From Anaerolineales bacterium (GTDB taxonomy: Bacteria > Chloroflexota > Anaerolineae > Anaerolineales > Villigracilaceae), in assembly GCA_016934715.1 (NCBI GenBank), contig JAFGSI010000088.1:1-52209 (forward strand): a stretch of DNA of 52,209 bases, written 5' to 3'. A program made the position numbers and the translations under genes. Shown here one piece after another: positions 1 through 6,598 of the stretch. Position 1 is the first letter of the stretch, and every line of letters starts with the position of its first letter. The notes under the pieces were generated by a model that made no database searches, was not told the origin of the DNA, and was given only the letters and a program-made list of their open reading frames with translations.

Positions 1-137
1 AAACCAGAATGGGGACGTTCATTGCGGTTTTCCTCCTGTCCAGAGACTGACTGATTGTACCAAATTCCTACTATTTCGATCGCACCCAGATGCATGCCCA
101 TTCGTGATATAACTGGGCGAACAACCCCGGAGGCACC
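1..137. other. Intergenic leader, window edge
   Basis: No gene is supported here. A TATAAC at 108-113 could be the -10 box for the gene starting at 138, but no convincing -35 box is seen. A clear CCGGAGG ribosome binding site lies at 127-133, ahead of the ATG at 138. Confidence 0.4.
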
Positions 138-1193
138 ATGGAGACATCCTTCCCTTTCCTGACCACCCACATCGGCAGCGTTCCCCACCCCACCCCAGCT
201 GGCCTGACCGACAGGCTCGTGTCGCTGCTCGACATCCCCGCCTGGCCGCAGATGGTGCGCCGCAGCTTCCGCGAGAGCATGTACATCCAGTATGCCCCCC
301 TGCTGCCAGGGATCGTAGTGAATGAAGCCAGGCAGAAAATCTCCTTCGACACCCACCAGGATCTGAGCCCAGCCCTGGAAACCTTCTACACGCATATTCT
401 CGAAGACGATGTAGACGCTTTTGCCCTCCAGCCGGATTTTGCTGCCGGGTTCTTCGCAATGCTCGAAAGTTTGCACGCCTCAACCGGGAATGGGGGCAGT
501 TGGGCCAAGGGCCAGGTGACCGGCCCAATCTCGTTCGGGCTGACCGTCACCGATCAGGACCTGCGCGCCAGCCTGTACCATGACATACTGCCCGACGCGA
601 TCGTCAAGAACATGGCCTTCAATGCCCGCTGGCAGGTCCGCCAGCTCAAGGCCGTACGACCGAACGTAATCATCTTCGCCGACGAGCCTTACATGGCCTC
701 CTTCGGCTCGGCCTTCATCAACTTGAGCCGCGAACAAGTATTGCTGTACCTCAACGAGGTCTTTGATGCCATCCACGCGGAAGGCGCCCTGACCGGTGTG
801 CACTGCTGCGCGAACACCGACTGGAGCGTATTGATGGCTGCCCAGGTCGACATCCTCAACCTGGACGCCTACGGCTACATCGAGAACCTGGGACTCTACC
901 CGGAAGAGCTGCGCCTCTTCCTGGATCGCGGCGGCGTGATCGCCTGGGGCCTGGTGCCCAACAACGAGGAGATCCACACCGTCACGCCGCAAGGGTTGGC
1001 CGAGCGTATGCGCCAGGGACTGCAGATGATCTCCGCCAAAGCCCGGGCACGCGGCGTGATCCTCCACCAGGATGATTTCGCTGCCCGCAGCCTGCTCTCC
1101 CCAGCCTGCGGCCTGGGTCCAACCAGCATCGAGGTCGCCGACAAGGTCTTCGAGACCCTGGCAGAGACAGGTCGAATTCTTCAGAGCGGTTAG
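138..1193 (+). CDS. Core MetE-like (cobalamin-independent fold) methionine synthase / corrinoid-linked methyltransferase
   Basis: This 351-residue protein is a UROD/MetE-fold methyltransferase that corresponds only to the catalytic half of MetE. Seen in the sequence: the MetE-type TGPIS motif near residue 137, the DEP motif in FADEPYMASFG, a zinc-ligand HxC in GVHCCAN, an Asp (NLDAY) where MetE has the Glu ligand, and the last Cys in SPACGLGP, matching the PDCGL motif of MetE. Known from the family: such core MetE proteins lack the N-terminal folate-binding half, and in Dehalococcoides one takes its methyl group from the corrinoid iron-sulfur protein of the Wood-Ljungdahl pathway. Inferred: the location beside the CODH/ACS genes suggests the same donor, with homocysteine as acceptor. 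Another corrinoid-dependent methyl transfer is the main alternative. The ATG at 138 follows a CCGGAGG site. Confidence 0.7.
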   Translation: METSFPFLTTHIGSVPHPTPAGLTDRLVSLLDIPAWPQMVRRSFRESMYIQYAPLLPGIVVNEARQKISFDTHQDLSPALETFYTHILEDDVDAFALQPDFAAGFFAMLESLHASTGNGGSWAKGQVTGPISFGLTVTDQDLRASLYHDILPDAIVKNMAFNARWQVRQLKAVRPNVIIFADEPYMASFGSAFINLSREQVLLYLNEVFDAIHAEGALTGVHCCANTDWSVLMAAQVDILNLDAYGYIENLGLYPEELRLFLDRGGVIAWGLVPNNEEIHTVTPQGLAERMRQGLQMISAKARARGVILHQDDFAARSLLSPACGLGPTSIEVADKVFETLAETGRILQSG

Positions 1194-1287
1194 TGGTGTC
1201 TTCGAGGCCGGGGATAGCAAATGGCTATGCGCTATCCGCGAGAAAGCAAAGCCGGAGCAGAGAGAGGTCTGTTCCAGTTGCAGATTC
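1194..1287. terminator. Convergent intergenic region with weak hairpin
   Basis: This gap separates the convergent stops of the methionine synthase-like gene and the cooC gene. It holds an inverted repeat GGATAGC (1212-1218) / GCTATCC (1231-1237) with a 12-nt loop. There is no T-run, so a terminator role is only a suggestion. Confidence 0.25.
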
Positions 1288-2076
1288 TCAGAGGATCTGC
1301 TTCAACAGCGCGGAGACGGCCTGATAAACCGGCGAGTCATCCCCCAGTTCGACCAAAGGCCGGCCGGAGAACTCGAAGGCCGCCAGGTCTTCATCGGCCG
1401 GGATGACCCCCAGCAACGGCAGGTCCAACTTCTCAATGAAGGCCTGCAGTTCCGGGTGGAGTTCACTGTCTGCGGCGCGGTTGACGATCAGATGGGCATT
1501 TTCGATGCGGATGTCCAGTTCATTGCGCATCGCGGCGATCCGCTGAGCAGCGACCAGACCACGCCGGGTTGGGTCGCTGACCACCAACAAGTGCTGCACA
1601 TCGCGGGTCGTGCGCCGGCTGAGATGCTCCATGCCAGCCTCGTTGTCGATTACCACATAAGCATAATGCCTGCTCAGCCCATCGATGACCTCTCGCAAGT
1701 TGTGATTGACGGCGCAGTAGCACCCCTGCCCCTCCCCACGTCCCATGGCGATCAGGTCGAAGCGAGTCCCCTCGGCCATTGACGAGCGGATCTCATATTC
1801 AAGGTATTCCCGTTTCGAAATGCCGCCCGGTAAGGCCCCCATCGCCGCCCCGCTGGCAACCAGTGAACTCTGGACCTTGTCGAGCAGGCCCTCACGGATC
1901 TCGCCGATGGTCCACTCCAGGTCGAGGCCCAGGACCATATTCAGGTTGCTGGACGGGTCGGCGTCGATGGCCAGGATACTGCCCGTCTGGTTCTGGGACA
2001 GGTACTTGATAGCCATCCCGGCAACGGTCGTCTTCCCAACGCCACCCTTGCCAGCCAGAGCAATTGTGGTTGACAT
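1288..2076 (-). CDS. cooC: CooC-type nickel-insertion ATPase (first copy)
   Basis: A 262-residue MinD/Mrp-family P-loop ATPase. The deviant Walker A GKGGVGKTT starts at residue 9, and a CxC pair (C119, C121, in GQGCYCAVN) is present. In CooC proteins this pair binds metal at the dimer interface. Known role of the family: ATP-dependent insertion of nickel into the C-cluster of CO dehydrogenase, or into the A-cluster of acetyl-CoA synthase (AcsF). The gene is the last of a six-gene minus-strand operon and sits 12 nt after a second CooC paralogue. The two probably serve the two different nickel sites, CODH and ACS, but the sequence alone does not say which serves which. The cytoplasmic location is inferred. 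Confidence 0.88.
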   Translation of the reverse strand: MSTTIALAGKGGVGKTTVAGMAIKYLSQNQTGSILAIDADPSSNLNMVLGLDLEWTIGEIREGLLDKVQSSLVASGAAMGALPGGISKREYLEYEIRSSMAEGTRFDLIAMGRGEGQGCYCAVNHNLREVIDGLSRHYAYVVIDNEAGMEHLSRRTTRDVQHLLVVSDPTRRGLVAAQRIAAMRNELDIRIENAHLIVNRAADSELHPELQAFIEKLDLPLLGVIPADEDLAAFEFSGRPLVELGDDSPVYQAVSALLKQIL

Positions 2077-2088
2077 GATCTCTCCTCG

Positions 2089-2862
2089 CTACGTATAAGA
2101 ATCCAATTTTTCCAGGATGGCCCGAGCGGCAGACTGCAGTTCCGGGACGTGATCGTAGACCGGGATCCCCAGCCGGTCCGCTTCCTGGACCTTGAAATCG
2201 GCCGGTAAAAATCCGAGCACGGGCACCCCCGGAGCCTCCGCCTGCAGAAAGCTGGCCTCGTCCTCATCCTGAACCTTGTTGCCGACCAGGTAGATGCGGG
2301 TCAGTCCAATATCGGTGGCCAGCTTCTTGATCTGGGCAGCAGTCCCCAGCGAACGGCGAGTAGGCTCGACCACGACCAGCATGGCATCGACGAAGTCAGC
2401 CGTCGCCCGGCCGAGGTGTTCGACCCCGGCATACATATCGAGCAGGAGCACGTCGTCCTTGCGAAAGAGCAGGTGCGTGAAGAGGGTCTTGAGCATGGCT
2501 GCTTCCGGGCAGATGCAGCCGGAACCGCCCACGTCGACCGATCCCATCTCGAGCAGGCGCACACCCCGATGGACAACACTGAAGCGTTCGGGAATATCGT
2601 CCACGCGCGGGTTGAGGGTGAAGAAACCGCCGACCGTCCCGGGCTTGGCCCCGGTGCGCTCCTCGATCAGGTCGGACATCTCGGAAATCGGGCTCAGCCG
2701 GGCACGCAGCGCTTCCGGGAAACCCAGGGCCCCGGCCAGGCAGGGGCTCGGATCGCCGTCGACCGCCAGCACATCCCGGCCGCAATCGGCGTAGACCTGG
2801 GCCAGCAGGGCGGTCAAGGTGGTCTTGCCCACCCCACCTTTTCCACTGAGCGCGATCTTCAT
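2089..2862 (-). CDS. cooC: CooC/AcsF-type nickel-insertion ATPase (second copy)
   Basis: A 257-residue paralogue of the downstream ATPase. It has Walker A GKGGVGKTT from residue 8 and the dimer-interface CxC pair C116/C118 in GSGCICPE. The two copies are clearly divergent, which argues for different clients rather than a recent duplication. In acetogens and carboxydotrophs one member of the family matures CODH and another (AcsF) matures acetyl-CoA synthase. Its ATG shares one base with the TGA of the upstream radical SAM gene, so the two are translationally coupled. Confidence 0.88.
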   Translation of the reverse strand: MKIALSGKGGVGKTTLTALLAQVYADCGRDVLAVDGDPSPCLAGALGFPEALRARLSPISEMSDLIEERTGAKPGTVGGFFTLNPRVDDIPERFSVVHRGVRLLEMGSVDVGGSGCICPEAAMLKTLFTHLLFRKDDVLLLDMYAGVEHLGRATADFVDAMLVVVEPTRRSLGTAAQIKKLATDIGLTRIYLVGNKVQDEDEASFLQAEAPGVPVLGFLPADFKVQEADRLGIPVYDHVPELQSAARAILEKLDSYT

Positions 2863-3830
2863 CAGCGGCCTCCTGTCGACTGGCCGACTCGTTCTTCCAC
2901 CTGGTAGGTATACCCGTCGGCCAGGGATACCCCGCTCTCGATGGCATTCAACACATACTGGCCGCAGTTGCTACCAATCTGATTCTCCTCCGCCTCACCG
3001 ATGCTGACGATGACCTGGTACCCGGCCTCGGCCAGTCCGCGAGCGACTTCATTCTGCGATGTGGGCAGGTCGGGATCGATGTAGGAGGTCAGTCCATTGC
3101 GCACCGCCTGGCAGGTCGGGTTGACCGGTGTGATCTTGACCAGGTAGTCGGCCGGGTCGAAGTATTCGAGCAGGACAGCCGGATTGGCAGGGGCGCCGGC
3201 GGCGAGGGCGAAGTTGAGGGTGATCTTGCGATCACCGGGTTTGCGGAAATGCCGGCCGTACTCCGCCATGCGGGCAAAGTCCCACTTGCGAACCGGGATC
3301 AGGCGGTCGCGCAAGGTCGGGTCCGTGGTGTGCAGAGAGAACTGGAACTGGAATCGACCCCTCGCGTACAGACGCTCCTTGATCTCGACCAGGCGCTCAA
3401 AGAAACGCTCACTGCCGAGCGGGGCGATGGTCGAGATCGACGGCATCAAACCAGGGGCCGGGTAGCATTGCGGGAGTGCCTCGAGCACATCCAGGACCGC
3501 TGGATTGAGGGCGGGTTCGCCCATCCGGGCAAACTGGATCTTGAATTTGGCCGCCGGCACATGCCCATCCGGATACCAACGCCGGACCATGTAATCGATC
3601 TGGGCCAGGATCTGCTCGGCGGTCGGTTTGCCCTGGTACTGCCCGCCGGCATCGCAAATCTGGCATTTGACCGGGCAGCCAAAAAGGGTCGACACCATTA
3701 ATATCCAGCGTTGGTCGCGGGAGTACGGTGGTTGAAGGGACTCAACGAATTCCAGCAGGCGGCCGTCACCCATGTCGGCCATGTAGACCATGGCCAGGTC
3801 TTCTGTACCGGTAACAGCAAAGACTCTCAT
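2862..3830 (-). CDS. RlmN/Cfr-like radical SAM protein of the CODH/ACS locus
   Basis: A 322-residue radical SAM enzyme. The [4Fe-4S] motif CX3CX2C is at C52, C56 and C59 (GCPVKCQICDAG), followed by a barrel with MGEP-type and FSLHTTD motifs as in RlmN. The C-terminus carries NCGQ with C289, aligning with the methyl-carrying Cys of RlmN (ACGQL). The other essential RlmN Cys, seven residues before the cluster, is Met45 here, so ordinary RlmN chemistry on rRNA is unlikely. It overlaps its neighbours by ATGA/TGATG junctions inside an operon with cooC genes. A role in maturing or modifying the CODH/ACS machinery is inferred, and the substrate is unknown. Confidence 0.75.
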   Translation of the reverse strand: MRVFAVTGTEDLAMVYMADMGDGRLLEFVESLQPPYSRDQRWILMVSTLFGCPVKCQICDAGGQYQGKPTAEQILAQIDYMVRRWYPDGHVPAAKFKIQFARMGEPALNPAVLDVLEALPQCYPAPGLMPSISTIAPLGSERFFERLVEIKERLYARGRFQFQFSLHTTDPTLRDRLIPVRKWDFARMAEYGRHFRKPGDRKITLNFALAAGAPANPAVLLEYFDPADYLVKITPVNPTCQAVRNGLTSYIDPDLPTSQNEVARGLAEAGYQVIVSIGEAEENQIGSNCGQYVLNAIESGVSLADGYTYQVEERVGQSTGGR

Positions 3831-4735
3831 TTGATATCCTCCAACCTGGCGACGATCCGCATTGCGGCCAGGAGCCCGTCGCCGACGGCAATCGCCGCCT
3901 GGCGGTAACGGCCTCGGACGACATCCCCGGCAAACAGCAACCTGCCAGTCCCCGTCAGGGTCTTCTGATTAGCCCGTATTCTATCAGAAATAAAATCGTT
4001 TTGGGGCTCGCGTCCGATGGCAAAGAGCAGCGCATCAGCTTCGAGGTAATCCCTTTCGCCCTCCCGGACGCACTCGAACTGCAGTCTTCCAGCCGCCGAC
4101 AGGGCTGGTGTGATCTTGGCGAGGCTGCAATTGGGAACATAACGGATCGCTCTTATACCCGCCGCCCTGGTCCGCAAGAGTGGCAGGCAACTGCTATCGG
4201 CGTTGCGATTCAGGATCGAGACCCGATTGTTCCGGGAAAGATTCAGGGCGTAATCGAAGGCCGCGTCCCCGCCGCCGACAAGAGCAATGTGTTTGCCACG
4301 CAGGTCCAGCAGGGGGAAAATCTCGTCGAAGACCAGGCCGCGAGCCGCCTGTGGAACGGGGATCGGGAACGGCTTCGCCCGGGTCCCGGAGGCCACCAGC
4401 ACCAGGTCCGCCCGGTAACGCGCACGCGCGGTTTCGACCAGGAAATCGCGCCCCTCCTGATCGAGAAGCAGGGCCTCGTCAGAAATGATCTCTCCCCCAA
4501 CCCTTGCCAACTGCATCGCGCACCGCCTGACAAGGTCGGGACCGGGGATGCCGTCCGGGAAACCCGGGTAGTTCTCCACCAGGTTGGCGTTCCACAACAG
4601 GCCGCCTGGCCGCTCCTTCTCCAGAAGGAGCGGCGGACAATCACAACGACATAGCTGGATCGCGGCCGCGATCCCGGCCGGTCCGGCGCCGATGATGATG
4701 ACCCGGGATTTCTGCGATTCAGACACGCTCAGCAC
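3827..4735 (-). CDS. Thioredoxin reductase-like FAD/NAD(P) oxidoreductase without redox dithiol
   Basis: About 300 residues with the two-dinucleotide-binding-domain fold. The FAD site is GAGPAGIAAAI near the N-terminus, the NAD(P) site is GGGDAAFDYAL in the middle, and a GDVVRG-type FAD motif lies near the end. The CxxC dithiol of real thioredoxin reductases is absent; the corresponding stretch reads NADSSCLPLL or similar. It is therefore not a classical TrxR and more likely passes electrons to a partner protein, perhaps an Fe-S or corrinoid protein of the pathway. The start is GTG. A second GTG nine bases downstream (4726) has the better-spaced AGGTG site. It overlaps the upstream isochorismatase gene by 17 bp and the radical SAM gene by 4 bp. 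Confidence 0.75.
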   Translation of the reverse strand: MLSVSESQKSRVIIIGAGPAGIAAAIQLCRCDCPPLLLEKERPGGLLWNANLVENYPGFPDGIPGPDLVRRCAMQLARVGGEIISDEALLLDQEGRDFLVETARARYRADLVLVASGTRAKPFPIPVPQAARGLVFDEIFPLLDLRGKHIALVGGGDAAFDYALNLSRNNRVSILNRNADSSCLPLLRTRAAGIRAIRYVPNCSLAKITPALSAAGRLQFECVREGERDYLEADALLFAIGREPQNDFISDRIRANQKTLTGTGRLLFAGDVVRGRYRQAAIAVGDGLLAAMRIVARLEDIK

Positions 4736-5387
4736 CTGGCCAACCCAGAATCTCAGCCACTGTCACAGGAACGGCGAAACCATGTGCAAGATTCAAGACC
4801 GTGGCCCGGTGGAAGGCTTTGGTATAGGTTGCCGTACCATCAACGACAAAGAAAACTTGGTAGCCGCGCGTGAAGGCAGAGCGGGCGCTCGTCTCGCAGC
4901 ACAGGTGGGTCAGCACTCCGGAGACCACCAGCTGGGAGACACCGGCCGCGCGCAGCAGCGCGTCCAGATTAGTATCCAGGAAGGCGTCGTAGCTGCGTTT
5001 TGTCAGGACAGTGCCCCTTTGCGGATCGACCCAGGGGACGATCTCGCTCTCCGGGGTCCCCGGGCGGATCAGATCCCTCCACCAGGAGGCCATCATCCCG
5101 GCATCCTCATCGGTGTTCACATGACGGGTCAGGTAGACCGGTCGTGATTGGGCAGAAAAGGTCCTCACCAGTTCCCGGATCCCAGGGAGGACCGCCGGCG
5201 CGGAGGGGATATAGGCGTGCGAATCCTCTTGCAGAAAGTAGGCTTGCATATCGAGTACCAGCAGGGCAGATACCGCCGGCACAAATCGGATCTGGGAATG
5301 GCTGCGCCGGAATTGGCGCACCTCGGCAAGCATCTCCGCAGACTTGCCTGCCAGGGTCTCAGGGGTGAAGTAGGTTTCCTTGCGCAC
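4719..5387 (-). CDS. Isochorismatase-family (cysteine hydrolase) protein
   Basis: A 222-residue isochorismatase-fold hydrolase with the full catalytic triad: Asp46 in LVLDMQ, Lys130 in LTKRSYDAF and Cys163 in THLCCETSAR. The family includes isochorismatase, nicotinamidase and N-carbamoyl hydrolases, and the sequence does not identify the substrate. About 30 extra N-terminal residues precede the core strand. The start is GTG, with a weak AGGA upstream. It lies 12 nt after the DUF3786 gene and overlaps the flavoprotein gene, so it belongs to the accessory operon facing cooS. Its link to C1 metabolism is by location only. Confidence 0.8.
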   Translation of the reverse strand: MRKETYFTPETLAGKSAEMLAEVRQFRRSHSQIRFVPAVSALLVLDMQAYFLQEDSHAYIPSAPAVLPGIRELVRTFSAQSRPVYLTRHVNTDEDAGMMASWWRDLIRPGTPESEIVPWVDPQRGTVLTKRSYDAFLDTNLDALLRAAGVSQLVVSGVLTHLCCETSARSAFTRGYQVFFVVDGTATYTKAFHRATVLNLAHGFAVPVTVAEILGWPGAERV

Positions 5388-5399
5388 AGAAGGTCCTGG

Positions 5400-6020
5400 T
5401 CAGGCCTTAAGCAATTTCCGGGTCAACTGACTGCCCAGGATGGCGCAGACGTCGACCGGGAGGTAATCTGTGGCGGTGGGATCGAACAGCACCTGGCAGG
5501 AGGAAGGAAACTCATCATCTCCCGACCAGAGCACGGCCAGCAGGGCGATGCGCGGCAGCGCCTGGAAGGCGAAGGCCGCATCCCCGATGTCGAACGGCTC
5601 GCCACCCGCCGACCGGCAGGCCCGGCAGAACCCGGTCAGGTCCGCGCCAAAGCGGCGGGCGAGTTCGTTCCCGGTATACCCCTGGTACGCCCGGGAGTAC
5701 ATGCGGCCGCCAGGCAGGTCGGCGAAGGAGACCCAGCGACCGGCAGGGGGAATCCCGGCAGCAGTGACAAAGTAATAGAGCAACAAGGCCTGCAGGAAGG
5801 TCGGGAGACTTGCTCCACTGGCAGCATCGACCGCCTCCAGGGTTGGAAAGGGGATGTACACAGCTTGGCGAAACAGGGACAACTGAAAGACCTTCTCGAA
5901 GAAGGTCGCACCGGTCAGGGCGGCGAGTTGCTGCGGGTCGCGGCCGCACAGGCCTGCCCGCAGGGAATCCACCCGGCAGGCCAGGACTCGCAGCTGTTCG
6001 TTCTGTTCAGTCTGATCCAT
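5400..6020 (-). CDS. DUF3786 domain protein
   Basis: A 206-residue protein recognisable as DUF3786 by its C-terminal half: GADLTGFCRACR, the GDAAFAFQALPRI stretch, LWSGDDEFPSS, a LFDPTATDYLP stretch and a final helix. The family is found in anaerobes, often near corrinoid and C1 genes, and I know of no established biochemical function. Two Cys in FCRACR could bind metal. It is the first gene of the minus-strand accessory operon and is divergent from the CODH/ACS operon across 173 bp. A GAGG lies just upstream of the ATG. Confidence 0.75.
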   Translation of the reverse strand: MDQTEQNEQLRVLACRVDSLRAGLCGRDPQQLAALTGATFFEKVFQLSLFRQAVYIPFPTLEAVDAASGASLPTFLQALLLYYFVTAAGIPPAGRWVSFADLPGGRMYSRAYQGYTGNELARRFGADLTGFCRACRSAGGEPFDIGDAAFAFQALPRIALLAVLWSGDDEFPSSCQVLFDPTATDYLPVDVCAILGSQLTRKLLKA

Positions 6021-6193
6021 CAGGCCTCACTGGTCCTGATTATATCCAAAGTCATCCATGCAAATGGGACATTCTTCCCCTTTATTCCTGACATAACTCA
6101 CAACTTGATTGTGCCAGCCGGGATTATAAGTAGAATATATTAATACATCATCATCGCCAAAGTGATGCACACATCAACCAAGGAGGTGTCTCG
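6021..6193. promoter_or_regulatory. Divergent promoter region between the accessory operon and the CODH/ACS operon
   Basis: An AT-rich 173-bp intergenic region. On the minus strand a perfect TATAAT (complement of 6123-6128) can serve the accessory operon. On the plus strand TTGATT at 6105-6110 and TAGAAT at 6131-6136 are possible promoter elements with a long 20-nt spacer. A small inverted repeat CACAA-N5-TTGTG (6100-6114) could be an operator. AGGAGG at 6181-6186 is the ribosome binding site of the gene at 6194. Confidence 0.45.
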
Positions 6194-6589
6194 ATGCAAA
6201 TTGCCGCCTATGAGGCTCCGGTTCTCTATGGAGACCACCATGTTCTCGAGGTGCGCCGCATCCTATCCGAACTGCCAGGTGTCCAGAATGTGTATGCCAG
6301 CAGTGCGTTCCAGGTCATCGAGGTTCAGTTCGACGAAAAAGTGACCAATGACCTGGAGATCGCCAAGATCCTGGATGAGGCCGGCTACCTGGGAGAATGG
6401 ACGCTGCCGATCGAGGTCGGCGCCAGGCAACAGGGGGAAGAAGAAGAGAAACCCTTCTTCCGTCACACGCAAACCTATGAATCCACCAAACATGTGGTCA
6501 GCTTTGGCCAAACGGTTTCTGCCGGGTCACGACCGCTGTGGCCCTGTCCAGGCATGGGACCGATTCGGAAAATGGTAGACGACGAATAG
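6194..6589 (+). CDS. Small HMA-like (ferredoxin-fold) protein heading the CODH/ACS operon
   Basis: A 131-residue protein whose first ~70 residues look like a heavy-metal-associated beta-alpha-beta-beta-alpha-beta domain (VRRILSELPGVQNV, then EIAKILDEAGY). The metal-binding CxxC of such domains is absent. The last ~45 residues are a separate tail ending in RPLWPCPGMGPIRKM, with the only Cys of the protein in PCPGMGP. It is read from an ATG after a strong AGGAGG, and its stop lies 9 nt before cooS. The location suggests a role tied to CODH, such as maturation or electron delivery. The function is unknown. Confidence 0.7.
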   Translation: MQIAAYEAPVLYGDHHVLEVRRILSELPGVQNVYASSAFQVIEVQFDEKVTNDLEIAKILDEAGYLGEWTLPIEVGARQQGEEEEKPFFRHTQTYESTKHVVSFGQTVSAGSRPLWPCPGMGPIRKMVDDE

Positions 6590-6598
6590 AGGTATCGA

